64,000 nt of DNA from Epiperipatus broadwayi (GCA_028023455.1 JAQFVV010000142.1:1249941-1313940); one strand, 5' to 3'; numbered from the stretch's first letter, positions 1-11,736 are shown. Program-made: numbers and translations. The notes: generated by a model from the sequence alone, not told the origin.

Positions 1-1742
1 GTAAAATTTTTCTATCTTCTGCTAGATGACTTGATTATCACAGCTAGTACTTTGTATACTTGACACTTGTATCCAAATTGATTGAATGATAAGATTATAT
101 AATTTCATTTCTTTTCTTTGCTTTTTTTTTTCTCATATGTTGTTTCCAAACACTAACTTAGGTAAACTGTTCTTAACCTGAAAATGAAAACCAAAAGTCT
201 AGTACATATCAAGTTCAGTAAAATAAATAGAAACAAATAATTATTTGTTTTTTTTTTATACAATCCTAAATATCATTTTGGTTTAATTGAAGGATTATAT
301 ATATATATTTTAAATTAATTTATAAGATATGATAAGATGAACACATTTTTTTCTTTCTTTTCATTTTCATTTTTTAAAACAGATATACAAATGAAAAGAA
401 ATTTAATTAGCTAAAAAAAAAATTAGAATTGCCAGAGATATTTTTTTTTTGAGAATTGCTGTAATGACAGCAAGGGTATTTATTTTTTTACTGCTAACAT
501 ATAACGAAAACAAAAACTTCTTTTTTAAAAAAATAGAAGTCTGTAAAGGTAAATAAGAAAGTTAAATTAAAATTTTTCTTAAATAATTTAAGTTGTAATA
601 TTATCAAGTATGAATAGCAAAATATATAGCTAAATCCTAACAAATCAGTTCAGGTCAACCAACTGTAGATCTAGCTGCTGATATTCTCCCACAAAGTCTA
701 CATCTGAAATGCTCATGAATTACTGTGAACCACAACAACACGAATAGCAGCTCTAAAAGGCCAGTCTATTTGAAATTCCTTATTGTTTACAGAATATATT
801 TGGCCTCAAATAAAGTTTATCTTCATAACTTTAACATCCATAGTAGTATTATGAAAGTGCAAAATAAAGTACTGTATTTAACTTTAGATAAATTTTGCTT
901 TTATGAACTTTAATGTATATGGAATGTTATATATGTGTGGAATGGAATGCAGTATTAACTTGGAATATGTTTTATTTTCATAACTTTGGCAATTCTAGTG
1001 TTATATATGTGCAGAATGCAATGCTGTTTTACCCCTTCTTATGCTATTGTCTGGATGATGAAGTATTAATTATGATTTCCCTCTGAACTTAAATTACAAA
1101 TGGCAGTGTGAGTTATCTTCTTGAAATTACAAGTGTTCAAAGAAATAACAGCTGCCCAGAAAACTATTGTAGCTGTTATAGAACTTGTGAGAAAATTATT
1201 TGCTTTAACAATCATTCTGTCTTTGACATTCATAAATGAAAGGCAGTAAAGCATTTCAATTTTGGAATAACCCCCAAAACAAAGCCATGTAATTTCTTAA
1301 TTTTTGAGGAAATTTGATTAAAATACCTATCATCACTCTCAAATATCACAGATTCTCAGAGAACTTATGTACAAATCAACTAATTTATGAGTATTCCTTT
1401 TACATGGAGATAAGGAAGCATATAATCAACTTTAAGATTCTATGTTGTTTAAAAAAAGAGAAATATTTATTTGAATTATATTTGTCATTAAGTTTAAGAA
1501 GTGTGCTATTAATTGATCAGCTAATAGCCAATGGATTTAAATAACATGTATTTGAACCTAATGTAGTAATTTAATGAACATGCATTTTATGTTTATTGTA
1601 CTTTATATTATCTTATAAATATGTAAATTACATGGTGTATATAATTTATTGTGTAAAATAATTACTTGTTAATTTGGGTGTAGGAACTCACAAGAGTCAA
1701 TTTAGGGAACAGCGCTTGTGGAAGGGTTTCATGATTAGTGTG
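1..1742. other. AT-rich DNA without recognisable gene
   Basis: No open frame here resembles a protein family, and the short frames are what AT-rich DNA gives by chance. Around 820-1035 there are weak direct repeats (CATAACTTT plus GTTATATATGTG-type segments at about 921-945 and 998-1015), suggesting a decayed local duplication. Nothing else is supported. Confidence 0.6.
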
Positions 1743-1791
1743 ATTAAGCCATGTGGTAGTGATATAACATATCACTACCATATGGCTTAAT
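1743..1791. repeat. Near-perfect hairpin with 23-nt arms
   Basis: The arms at 1743-1765 and 1769-1791 are reverse complements with one mismatch (CATGTGG against CATATGG), separated by a 3-nt loop. The stem contains GGTAGTGATAT. It could be the core of a small snapback element or a cruciform-forming palindrome. No gene neighbours give it a function. Confidence 0.7.
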
Positions 1792-3450
1792 ACTGCACAT
1801 CTTTCTAGAGTTCTGTACTTATACTCATGTTGTAATATTAGATAATATCTTTTATACTATCTGGTGGCCAGCCTTTTCTGTAATAGAGTTTTTATTACAT
1901 CTTTTGGACTTGAATCATACTTGTAAAACAGCATATGTCCTTTAATTTACTAGATTAATGAGGGTGATTTATTTCTATTTTATCTTGAAGTAAGTGTTCA
2001 TATTATATTAATTCTTTAGGGCTTTTTATGTGTTGGTGATCTTATTCACAGAATAATTGTTTGCCATTTGCTCTTATACTTCATATTCTTCTGTGCTGAT
2101 GGTTAATCTGCAGAACAATCATTACCATTATTTTTGTATATTCTTTAAGTTTTTTCAGTACTGATGATTTATCTGCTGAACATTCTGCAATTATACCAGA
2201 TTCTCTGATGATGGTTTAAACAACTCACAGAGTATTTACCGCACATTATTCCTTGAACGGATGGATACACCCAAAGGTATAGCATTGATCTTTGTTATAC
2301 AAATGTATGTTTGAGTAGAGTCTCAATATATTATGATACATTGTTTCACTTCTCTTAATGTTTGTTGCATATGTATGACATATGAAAATAAAATACATTT
2401 AACTGAATTATGATCATAATTTATTATAGGTAAATTATACGATATTCCAACTCAGCTGAGTAAGGAGTTCAATTTTTTTTTGATTTCATATCTCATTATA
2501 GACAAATTTCATAAGTTTATCAATTCAATTGTTGTCATTGTTATTATAATTTTAATATAAATGCATTGGTTCTGGTTTTGATGTATTGGAGGTGCCATTG
2601 ACAGAACTTGAATTTCTTTCATCCCCATAAGGATAAAAATCAATACATTTTTAATAAATTTTAAATTGTATTGTCTGAAACTTATGCACATATCCATGCA
2701 CAGAAATAAGTACATGTAATAGCATTTAATGTTATTTTATTTTATTTATTTACTTACCCAGTTAATGTACATTGTCCATGTGGAACAATTATATGTGATA
2801 GTTATTTTATGTTATTTATTGTTTATGTAAAATTATGAATATTATTAACCAATTACTATTTTCATATTTATTGAGTCATAAATAAATGTTAATTTGTAAA
2901 TAAGATATTTATTGTATATAGCACAATGTTTTTAAACTATAATAATTATCAGTATTAAGCTAATGCACATGCGTTTTGTGGATTTTAACTATAAATGAAT
3001 AGTCTCACTTTCCAAATGTAAGATAAAGTCCTTGTGATAAGATAGAATGAATCCATCTATACTTTCAATCCAAACATTTAAGTATGGGCAAATCTTAAGC
3101 ATTTGGAAATACCATCTTATCTATGGTTGGCCATCATGTCTTTTACAAATAAAATTATACATTAAGGTCATAATGTGGCTTTAAGAATCAATCATTGAAA
3201 GAATAATTATAAATCATAAATTAAGATTTGGGAATGCCATTTTTAAAATACAGTAATTAGGGAGAATTATAGTTAATTAATAGAATAATACAATTTATTT
3301 AGGTAACTTGATGTAATTTCAAGTAATGCTGCAGTCAGCCTTTGCAGTGTATCCTGGCTGTGACCAGATTGTATGGTAATAACTTTGTATTGTATTATTA
3401 ATTTGGACTATTACAATATGGGGTAAGGGCTTTTAAAACAAAATTGTAAT
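1792..3450. other. AT-rich DNA without recognisable gene
   Basis: No coding similarity was seen. At 2090-2215 a short degenerate motif of the type CTGATGGTTAATCTGC-GAAC recurs about three times, at roughly 2095, 2160 and 2205, in direct orientation. The rest is low-complexity A/T sequence. Confidence 0.55.
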
Positions 3451-4074
3451 TATAATAAAAATAATAAATTTAGTGGTAACAAACTATTATAAACAATCCT
3501 TAAATCTGCAGAAGTACTTTCAGTTAATTTCTTAAACTTGCCTCAACTACCATTAAATTAAAAAAAACACAAAGCAGAAGCAAATGTCATCAATTCAAAT
3601 CCCATGAATCTTGTACTTTAATGTTAGCAGCTTGTCTATTTATTAAATACATTTTATTCCTATTTATAAAAATTGCCTTCTTAGCATGTAAAAAATAAAA
3701 ATAATGGTGATTTAATGTCTCCTTCAGTTTTCTTTGATCATGAAAAAACATGTAAATATAAATTTAAATTTGATTTTGAAAATGTGAAAATTCTTCATGA
3801 AGAGAGAAACCATAATAAAAGAAAAATTAAGGAGGCAATTTTTATAATTAGGAATAAGATGCATTTAATAAATAGACAAGCTGCTAACATTAAAATACGA
3901 GATTCGTGGGATTTGAATTGATGACATTTGCTTCCACTTTGTTTTTTTTTTTGTTTTTTTTTTTTAATTTAATGGCAGTTGAGGCAGATTTAAGAAATTA
4001 ACCGAAAGTACTTCTGCGGATTTAAGGATTGTTTATAATAGTTTGTTACCGTTAAATTTATTATTTTTATTATA
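3451..4074. mobile_element. Penelope-like element fragment folded into a long inverted repeat
   Basis: Arms of about 235-245 bp at 3451-3683 and 3828-4074 are reverse complements with scattered mismatches, joined by a 144-bp unique centre. The right arm plus the centre carries, on the + strand, the end of a GIY-YIG endonuclease frame and its 3' untranslated region. The left arm is an inverted copy of that same coding end and UTR. Penelope-like retroelements are known to insert with partial copies of themselves in direct or inverted orientation, so this fits a truncated insertion with an inverted partial copy. An alternative is a secondary inverted duplication at a break. A family-A repeat follows 47 bp after the right arm. 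Confidence 0.75.
3715..3921 (+). pseudogene. C-terminal half of a Penelope-like GIY-YIG endonuclease
   Basis: A 68-residue open frame matches the second half of the GIY-YIG domain found at the C-terminus of Penelope-like reverse transcriptases. It has the pattern H-E-x-C-x-Y-x-F-x-F followed by KILHEERN, then KRKIKEAIFI (the glutamate of KEA is the conserved metal-binding residue of the family), then LINRQ, and it stops after DSWDLN. The first half (CxxC...YIGET...R...EH) is missing because the inverted left arm begins there. It is therefore a 5'-truncated relic with no reverse transcriptase. The first ATG has no meaning as a start. The fragment at 50963-51169 is a diverged relative, aligning from SVFF/SVFY through the ERN motif. 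Confidence 0.75.
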
Positions 4075-4120
4075 TATATATATATATTGAATATTAATAA
4101 AGATATGTGTAATAGATTAT

Positions 4121-4236
4121 GATCTGAGCCAAATGATGAATGCTGGCTCAACACAAAATGTGCATCTGAGGTATCATAGATTGTTTTCACATATTTTTGG
4201 TCTTATGTTTATGATTACAACCCTCCACAAGATATT
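4121..4236 (-). repeat. Dispersed repeat family A, copy 1
   Basis: Shares the order of motifs seen in the array at 23630-24400: a GGCTCA/GTTCAGCAT-type segment, then TTTTCACATATTTTTGGTC, then ATGTTTATGATTACA. It is on the opposite strand to that array. No coding content. The family is probably a SINE or MITE, since other copies carry a B-box-like end (see 33687-33954). Confidence 0.6.
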
Positions 4237-4240
4237 AAAA

Positions 4241-5639
4241 GTGGATAAAAACCAGTTCCTACATTGTGTGAAAGTGGTGCAGTAAAACAGAAATTTTATT
4301 CTATTCTAAAAATACTTGAGATAGTACTGTAATTATTCTGGGTGTTGGAAAAAAAATGTTATTCTTAGAAATCACAAAAATAATCAAAAATGAAAGTTTT
4401 ATCTATACACTATTTGTTTTTTATTGCTTGTAAATATGATTAACCTAAACAATATAAAAATATAATAGTAAAGATTTAGACATTTTTCTCCTTGATAACA
4501 ATATATTTGGTAATAAGAATAAAGTAATATGATAAATACAGTGATTTATTTTTTATTTGTTACAATAGAAATATATTAAATTGTTATATTATAATCGCTA
4601 TTTATAACCATTTTAAGTCTTATCTATTTGAAGATATGTAGTTGTATATATTATGTATATATTCAAATAGTATGTTAAGATTTACTTTTAAATGTCTTCT
4701 ATAAACTAAACTTATAATTTATAGATAAGTAGAAAAAACCAGAGGAGTGTAGACAGAAATGTAAGCATGTTTATTTATACTAAAATAAATATTTTCATTT
4801 TTAAATAATGATATTTTTAAAATATACATATATAATAGTATTTTTAAGAACATCAATGAAAAGCAATTAATAGTTATCATAATTACTATTTTTTATGTGG
4901 GTGTTATTAGTGTTATTATCATTAAATGAAGCCTTAGGTTCTATCTAGACTCTTGAGAAAATTATTTTTAAAATATTAAATTTAAAAAACAAAAAGGAAA
5001 TATAATTTAAACTCCCATAATATTAACTTAAGATGATAAAAGCTCTTAAAACATTTTAAAAGCAATTTTTAATGGCAAAAATAAAAACTACAATTAAAGC
5101 TAAAATAAATGTATTATTTTGATGTTAAACAAAAAAAAAGATTTTAAAAAAATATAGTAATTAAATTTATTTTTAATTCATGCCATAAAATTTTATATTA
5201 TGTTAAAGTAACATAAAGGAAATCAAAATTATTTAAATATTTTTAAAAATTATGAATGTAATTTGTCTCCCATTATTTCTTCAGAAATTATTAATCAATC
5301 AAATTTCGCAAACTGTAAAAAAAAAAAAGAATGATTTATAGAAGATTCTAAAAATAAATAGTAAATTTATATTTTTATACACGTTGCATAATATTCTTGC
5401 CATATTTTTTATAGTGCTCATAGTTTATTGAACTGAAAGAATTAATAATTGACTTTTTGTGCTTTATTCTAGCTAATTTATATGTAATTATGTATGTATT
5501 TATATAATAAAGACAGGTAGAATTTTATTTTATTATTGCTTTGTTAAATGACCTTAATTAGAGGCAGTGATGGAAAGGCAAAGTCATGACTGCATTTGAT
5601 CTTGGGTAATACATTTGTTGTTAATTTGTTTTAATATTT
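4241..5639. other. AT-rich DNA upstream of the gypsy relic
   Basis: This is where a 5' LTR and primer-binding site of the following Ty3/gypsy relic should lie, but I could not match any stretch to the sequence after the integrase end (10815 onward). No gene is seen. An AATAAA is present near 5504, but it is uninformative in sequence of this composition. Confidence 0.5.
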
Positions 5640-5664
5640 ATTTGTTGTAATAATATCTAGCATT

Positions 5665-6900
5665 ATGGATAATACTAACCTGGATGTATCAGTTTCCAAG
5701 AAGTTATTAAAATGTTTAAGGAATTAAAAGCTGAAATTCAAAGCTAATTCTCAAAAATTAGAAAATAATTCGAAAAATTTAGAAGCAAAATTACAAAATA
5801 ATTCTAAGGAGTTAGGATCAGAGATACAAGCCAATTCCAATGAGCTCGAAGTTAAAAAATATAGATTAGATACTCATTCCAAAAATTTAGAGGTAAAGTT
5901 AGAAGCTAATTCTAAAGAATTAAAAGTTATGAAAAATAAGGTAAAGAAGTCTCAAGCTGGAAATCTACTTTTAAGGGTAAAGACTATGATTGAATTCTTG
6001 GCTTTAAAAGAAAGAATAAAAGAATCAAGGTAAGAAGATAAAATTGAAGTCCAAGAAATTAAAAAGAGACTTGAAGAATTCCAAGAAAAGTGTAAAAAGT
6101 TCCAGAAACAAATTCTGAATGACAACAAGGTTTTAAGATAGGGGGTTTAGGAATTTTAAAGTTGGTATGGACTGTTCTTTCCACAGATTATACAAAGAGA
6201 GGGAAAAATTGAAAATGCTATTGATGTTCAAAAAGAAATAGTAATCAGATTTAGTCAAGATTATTCTTTGCAGATAAATAATGAAATAGAAGATAAAAAT
6301 ATAGAGAACATCCATGAAAAACTTCATTTCAGATATTTCAAGAGATAGATCACAAGATAAGTGAATTTGATGTTTCAAATCATTGAGGTTAGTGAAAATA
6401 AAAGTACAATTGATAAATTAAAATAGCTGCTTAAAAAGAGTGAAAATATATTGGGGCCACTATATATTGCACTGATAGAGGCATATCAAAGATTTAGGAA
6501 CCAGTGGAATGAATGCAAAACTCAGGTCAATAAAAATATGCTATCAATAAGAATATGCTATCTATAAATAATAAGATAGAGGAGTTAAAAGTGACTTTAT
6601 AAAATAGAGATGATCATGCAACAGCATTAGAAAAGCAAATGGAAAGTTATAATGGGAAGGTTAATCTCACAAAGGGCTTATACATAGAAAAAAGTAGAGT
6701 TTGTTTAGAAAGTAAAAATACTTATATTTCTCAAGAAAGAATATTAATTACATTAGTTCTGTAAAGGGAGTTGTTAATGATAGTATTTTACAGGGTACCC
6801 TGGAGACTAAGATGGATAGAATCCAGAATGAAGAGCATGTTTCTAATTAGTTTTCATAGGGGAATATAATGGAAACCACATAGAATATTTAAGCATTTCA
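5665..6900 (+). pseudogene. gag: gag relic with long coiled coil
   Basis: Reading from an ATG at 5665 (MDNTNLDVSVSKKLL), the sequence encodes a charged, Asn/Lys/Glu-rich coiled coil built from an approximately 11-residue repeat of the form (A/N)NSKxLExKxQ/E, running to about 6120 with at least two in-frame stops. After 6130 several frames alternate, still with Lys/Glu-rich helical character (for example around 6590-6680). Coiled-coil gag proteins of this kind are known in invertebrate gypsy elements, where they drive assembly of the particle. No CCHC zinc knuckle was recognised; the 7380-7500 stretch where one might be expected has only degenerate sequence. Stops make this non-functional. Confidence 0.7.
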
Positions 6901-7595
6901 AAACAATTGTTTGCCTTAAGTGTAATGATGAGGTATAAAATGTAGCAAATAGCAAGTAACTATTTATAGGCAATGGCTAGAGATTGGTGGAGGTTCCTGT
7001 TTGAACACTTTTGAACATATGGCAATTTAAACACATTCTTATGTGTAATTTTTAAAATGAAAAAAAAAACAACTAGATTATGTTCATCATAAACTATTTC
7101 AGGTAAATATAGCAGTAAACAGGATAGTGATACAGAATTTTTGAAACAGCAAGTAACAAAATTTAAAACTGTAACCACTTTTTTGCTTCCTGAAACACAA
7201 GTTGTACAGATATTATAATGAAATTTGCCTCACCACATTGAACACATATTAGTTACATCTGATAGAGGGTCATAAATATTTTGGGAATCTTAAATGCTAG
7301 TGATAATTATTATGAAGGTATATAAAGTGTTAGATAGAAAATCCCTAACTATTGAATATTCAATACAAATTTTTTGAAACCCAGAAGCTCAGAGAAGAAA
7401 TCAGATACAGGATAGAATTAGATATAATCATAAAATAATTAGGCAAACTCCATACATAAATCTAGTAATCATAGATGCTATGATAATAGAGCTAGTTAAA
7501 ACATTGATTGCCAACTGGTGAGTTAACCTGGGAAGAAAATTATAGACACATTAGTTAAGGCTACATCAGTCAGAACAAAAAGGTCAACAATTAAA

Positions 7596-7811
7596 GTGAA
7601 GAGAGCCTCACAGAAATGTTTTTCACTGCAGGAACTATTAGTTGACTTGGGGAAGGACAATCTATTTATAATGCCCAATTCATTAGAATTTGACATGTAT
7701 AAGTTAGATTTGGAAAATTTAGGTAAAACTTTGATTGTCAATAATTGCCCTGAAGTTATTATTAAAACAGAAGGGATTAAGGTTATGACTTTGTCATATA
7801 TTGGATGGTGA
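7596..7811 (+). pseudogene. Retroviral-type aspartic protease relic, N-terminal part
   Basis: A 71-residue open segment ends in VIIKTEGIKVMTLSYIGW. In gypsy elements the protease begins with a hydrophobic strand of the form (V/I)xGxxVxxLIDTG. Here the catalytic Asp-Thr-Gly is replaced by Tyr-Ile-Gly, so the active-site aspartate is gone, and a stop follows directly. Position between gag and RT supports the call. The substrate would have been the element's own Gag-Pol polyprotein. Confidence 0.55.
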
Positions 7812-8269
7812 ATATCTATTATCTTGATTTATAAAATTTGTCAGACAAATAATTCTATCCCTTCATTACCATAAACAATCCAAATCACATTAGAAATGAT
7901 TTAAAAGCAAAATTATTCATGCAACAAATTTGGGATATCCAATTAGGCTCTATAAATCTTGATCATACATTTTTTAATCATGAATGGATGGTTTTGATTC
8001 TTATTTTTAGGCCAATTTAACTGCATTATAAACTATATAGAAAAATATATTATTTGTCCATGAGGTGATTGATGTTACTTGTTATATATCATTTCACTCA
8101 GTGAGCCTCTTCTGTATCCAGGCAACAATAAGTGATTTAGATATCAAATTAAAATTAAAATAATCTAGTAGCTTAGGAGAGAGACTAAAAGATGTGTTGT
8201 AAAAGCTATTATGTACATTTCCAGAGGCATTTTCTAAGAGACCAGGATTTATCAAAAATTACAGTCACA

Positions 8270-8805
8270 AAATTTATCTCAATGACACTGATTCATTTCA
8301 ATGCAAGACTTACCCAATACTTTATCAATATAGAAAATGAAATTGATAAACAGATTAACCAAATGATCAAGTAGGACATTATTAAGAAATGTGCATCCCA
8401 TTTAACAATCCTTTAGTTGTTACTAAAAAACAAAATGGATCATTTTGCATTTGCCTAGATGTCCAACTCTTAAATTATAAAATTATTTATGAATGTGATG
8501 TTCTATTTACTGTACAAGAATTGCTAACTAAATTTGGAGAAAAGCAGATTTTCACCACTATTGACCTAATGGCTAGCCATTGGAAAATATATTTGCATCC
8601 TAAAGACCAAAATTATGCTGCCTTTAAATATGGAGGGCAGACATATATATTTCAGATGATTCCAGTCATCCTAATAAATAGTAGAGCTAGCCTTCTTCAG
8701 TGCTTAAAACAGATACTTTCTGATAAGATCAAAGAAATAATTGCTATGTATGTTGATGATATTGTGATTTTTTTAAGTATATCTGAGCATTTACAACATT
8801 TATAA
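8270..8805 (+). pseudogene. pol: Ty3/gypsy reverse transcriptase (fingers and palm)
   Basis: From about 8330 the frame reads an ENEIDKQINQMIK helix, the usual segment preceding the RT fingers. It then stops at 8372 and shifts frame. From 8389 a 138-residue open frame carries the RT blocks in order: NPLVVTKKQNGSF, CLDVQLLN, FTTIDLMASHW (first catalytic Asp region), AAFKYGGQTYIF, then a degenerate form of the LPFGLxN block, and AMYVDDIVIF. The catalytic YVDD box is intact at 8749-8760. The enzyme would copy element RNA into cDNA in the cytoplasm. The frameshift near 8375-8400 and the stop after EHLQHL break it. Confidence 0.88.
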
Positions 8806-8865
8806 ACCTTTTTCAGTGAATCTAATGATAGAATATAAAATAAATATTAGGAAAGCACTATTGCT

Positions 8866-9111
8866 GTGAAGAAAATACTTTTCCTTGATCATTTAATAGG
8901 GATAGATAGTGTAAAGCTTCAACTAGATAAAATAGCTAATATTCAAAATTTTCCTACAGCAGAGAATAAAAAACAGCTTCATTCTTTTTTTGATAGGTGT
9001 AATTTTTATCATTGTTTTTATAAAAATTTTGCTTATGACATAGTTTGCCTTCTGAAATTGCTAAATAAGAAGAAGAATGGAAATGGTTGCCTGAACATAC
9101 TAGGTAAATAA
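8866..9111 (+). pseudogene. pol: Reverse transcriptase thumb/connection segment
   Basis: An 81-residue open segment continues the RT: FLDHLIGIDSVKLQLDKI matches the gypsy FLGHxIxxxGIxxDxxKI block, followed by NFPTAENKKQLHSFF and RCNFYHCFYKNFA (FLGxxNFYRRFI region). It is separated from the YVDD part by stops at 8803-8865 and from RNase H by a stop at 9109. Order and spacing match an ordinary gypsy pol. Confidence 0.85.
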
Positions 9112-9139
9112 GTAAAATTAAAGCCAGATTTTTAGATGA

Positions 9140-9510
9140 GTTATTATCCCAATTTTAATGCTTACCTTTATGTGCAAACAGACAGTAATGGAATAGGTAT
9201 TGGTTGTGTTTCAATTAGATAATGAAAAGAGACCACATGTTTTATACTTTCTTAGTCAGCAATAAAGAGTATGGAGTTACACTACTCAACAACTAAAAAA
9301 AATTTCTCACAATTGTTTGGGCATTCACTATATTAAAACAATTTCTATTAGGGACACAAGTTATTGTAGTTATGGATCATCAAAGCCTCACATTTTTAAA
9401 TAGAGGTTATTTGAAAAATGAAAGGTTAGTAAAGTGGAGTCTATTTTTACAGCAATTTAATTACAGAAGTAGTCAAAATCAAAATACAGTGCAGCATCTT
9501 ATTTCAGATA
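9140..9510 (+). pseudogene. pol: RNase H relic of the gypsy pol
   Basis: QTDSNGIGIGCV at about 9178-9213 corresponds to the first catalytic Asp motif of retroelement RNase H (TDASxxGIGxxL). The sequence then crosses two stops at about 9220. A second intact stretch from 9372 carries MDHQSLTFLNRGYLKNERLVKW and QQFNYRS, the conserved end of the domain (TDHxxLxFL...RLxRWxLxLQxFxY). RNase H removes the RNA strand during element cDNA synthesis. Several frame changes lie between the two halves. Confidence 0.8.
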
Positions 9511-9769
9511 ATTTATATATCACTACCATTTTATTAATAGTAGATGTTTGCATTAAAAATGAGTTAAAAAATCTAGATAAAATTCAGTGCCAGGACCATA
9601 AATTAAAGATCATGATTTTGCAATTGTTAAATGAATCCAAAACATTAGAGAATAATGGTTTATTTAGTAATAGGGTTATCTCAATATAAGATGTTTGATA
9701 AATTATTGTTGTTCAAAGTAGACAAAGGTAATAATAAATCTTAGAGAGTTATTATATCAAGTTATCTCA

Positions 9770-10725
9770 GAGAAAAATTGAATTATTACATGCATTCTAT
9801 TTATGAACATTATGGTCCTAGAAGAATAGAACAATTAGTGTACATACTGTTCTACTGGCCTAGGATAATGCTTCCATTCTGGACAGATTAAAGTTTTGTA
9901 AAATTTGTTTAAAAGGTAAGTTTATAAATCAATTCTATGCAGCCAGATTTCAGTCTATTATTTAGTTATTGATTTTTATGGGCTCTTACCATATTATTGC
10001 CACTTTAGGTTTATATTGGTGATTTATGATTTATTTTCAAAATATGTATCAGCATACCCAGTACAAAGCTAATGCTTATAATGTAATTAGGACCCTAATG
10101 TATTTTCATTTTCTTTTTGGAAAACCTAGATCAATTTTAACTGATCATGTGACACCATGTATGGCTTTTGAGTGGAAAAAATGGATGGAGAAACAAAATA
10201 TTAAGGACATATTGATTTCAATTTACAACTATCAGTGAAATATTTGTGAGAGTGTAATGAGAGAGTTAAGCAGGCTATATAGGATGTACCTAGAAGGAGA
10301 TCATAAAGTTTGGGTGAATAAGTTAAAGCAAATTGTTAAGTACATTAACTCGACTGAAAATGAATCCATTGAATTCACGACAATTCATTTGCATTTTGAT
10401 GAAGAACCAATCATTATTAAGCTTCCCATGCTACAAATTTTAGAAGAAATCAACCATAATATAGATTGTCAAAAGGCTATAAATAACCTAGTTACAATGA
10501 GTAATAGATACAACTTAACTGGTCCTCAAAGGTCAAATCCTTTTAAAGTAAGAAATACTGTGCTAATAAGACCTCCTTTCCCTTTTGATAGTGACTTGAA
10601 GTAGGACAAATATAAGAAATTTTATAATATTTATGAAGGTCCTTACAAATATAAAAAAGAAGACATGAAAATGCATTTAATGGACCTAAAGGAACATAAA
10701 ATACCCAAAGATTAAAGCAAATGCA
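9770..10725 (+). pseudogene. pol: Integrase relic of the gypsy pol
   Basis: Zinc-binding region: HYGPRRIEQLVYILFYWPRI near 9808-9865, then CKIC at about 9897-9908 in another frame, so the two Cys survive. Core: VIDFYG near 9966 (first Asp); LFSKYV-like sequence in mixed frames near 10030; GKPRSILTDH near 10118-10147 (second Asp); YQ-stop-NICESVMREL at 10232-10270 (the Glu of ES is the third acidic residue). The C-terminal part then runs open from 10257 to 10598 with GDHKVWVNKL, FTTIHLHF and a basic tail. The D,D,E triad is therefore still readable despite stops and shifts. It would join element DNA into chromosomes. Confidence 0.82.
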
Positions 10726-10799
10726 TTTTCATGAATAATAAGAGAATAATTGATCAGTTATTAGAAAAGAAGATTAGAATATGTAAATACAAAGTAAAT

Positions 10800-10826
10800 A
10801 AATAAGGAGGCACTGTAGTGTCCTGG
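10800..10826 (+). promoter_or_regulatory. Possible polypurine tract and 3' LTR start
   Basis: Shortly after the end of the integrase relic a purine-rich AATAAGGAGG is followed by CAC and TGTAGTGTCC. In Ty3/gypsy elements the 3' LTR begins with TG directly after such a tract. I could not find a matching TGTAGTGTCC at the 5' side, so the LTR itself is unproven. Confidence 0.25.
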
Positions 10827-11540
10827 TTTTTTTTTTTTTTTGCTAAGTTTTCTTTAAAGAAATGTATTAGTCAATTGATAGTTTAAGAATTAAAGGAATA
10901 GATTAAATAATAAATTACAAAAAAAGCACTCACTTAAAAGTAGAATATATAAGCTAGTGATATTGTCCATCAAAGGTACAATTTTTTTATTTTATCCAAG
11001 GAGAGAAAATGTAATGATATCCCTATGAGATTTTATGTTTGTTAAAAAAATATTTTCTTGTATCAATTTTATTTTATTCCCCCACAAGTTTGCTTTTATT
11101 TTAAAATTTTGATTTAAATATGCAATAAATACTTTTAGGTTGTTTCTATTAAATTATCCAAATAAATAAATATCAAAATGAATCACAATCATAAACCAAA
11201 TCTTAATTAAATTAATCCAATAAGATTATTTCTTTGTGAGTGCATTTAGTTAGATTATTAAATATACTTTATTTTTTATTGGGAGTTTCTTTTTTATTAT
11301 TATTATAGATTCAACTTTCACAAATTTTATATAAAATTATTTATAATATTTTGAAAAATATTTATTTAATCACAGGAGTTCTAAATAGTGTTAGAATGGT
11401 GTGTGTGTACATCTCTATAAAAATTATATAAAATCAATCTGATATCACAATGCATGGAAGTCATTCTAAAAAGGTTATAACAATGGTTATGTCAAGGCAA
11501 TAATTGTAAAAGATCTTAATATATATTATAAGAAATAAAA
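10827..11540. other. AT-rich DNA, possibly decayed 3' LTR
   Basis: If the TG at about 10815 begins an LTR, this stretch would contain it, but no partner copy was found upstream of 5640. No gene, tandem repeat or RNA motif is recognised. Confidence 0.4.
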
Positions 11541-11546
11541 ACTTAC

Positions 11547-11736
11547 TTTTAAACCAATTTGCTTCAGATGTCTCATTTATTTGTAACAATAAGTGTTCTA
11601 AACAGCTAACCCTAAAACATATTTGGCTAGAAAATGAAGTAGAAAGAGGTCTTGATTGCTGAATTCTTTTCCAAAATCCTGCTAATGTACTCATTGAGAT
11701 TCCATCTACACTAATAGGGATTGTATAACAAAATTT
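11547..11736 (-). CDS. Candidate internal exon of an unknown host gene
   Basis: On the minus strand a 190-bp segment stays open and reads like real protein: a balanced composition including VDGISMSTLAGFWKRI, QSRPLSTSF and EANWFKSK, unlike the Lys/Asn/Ile-rich chance frames around it. It ends at a consensus donor (AAAA/GTAAGT, GT at 11545-11546) and is preceded by a pyrimidine-rich stretch ending CCCAAAG that could be an acceptor; another AG lies about 25 bp further upstream. The open frame extends beyond both sites (11461-11790), but those extensions look intronic. I do not recognise the family, and no partner exons were found in the window. It could instead be a chance frame or part of an unknown transposon. 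If real, the exon has 190 bp (phase-shifting, not a multiple of three). Confidence 0.33.

Larger units (their letters stand above)
5640..10815 (+). mobile_element. Degenerate Ty3/gypsy-type LTR retrotransposon (internal region)
   Basis: Remnants of gag, protease, reverse transcriptase, RNase H and integrase follow each other on the + strand in the order typical of Ty3/gypsy elements, over about 5.1 kb, the usual length of a full internal region. Each part carries stops and frameshifts, so it cannot be autonomous, but no large deletion is evident. Integrase motifs such as GKPRSILTDH and SIYNYQ...ESVMREL suggest the group of gypsy elements common in arthropods, other invertebrates and flatworms; that assignment is inference. 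LTRs are not confidently recognised at either end. Catalytic motifs that survive (YVDD in RT; D, D and E in integrase) suggest moderate rather than extreme age. Confidence 0.85.

Noticed and set aside
4240-5640. 5' LTR of gypsy relic 1
   Set aside because: No stretch here could be matched to the sequence following the integrase relic, so an LTR pair is not supported.
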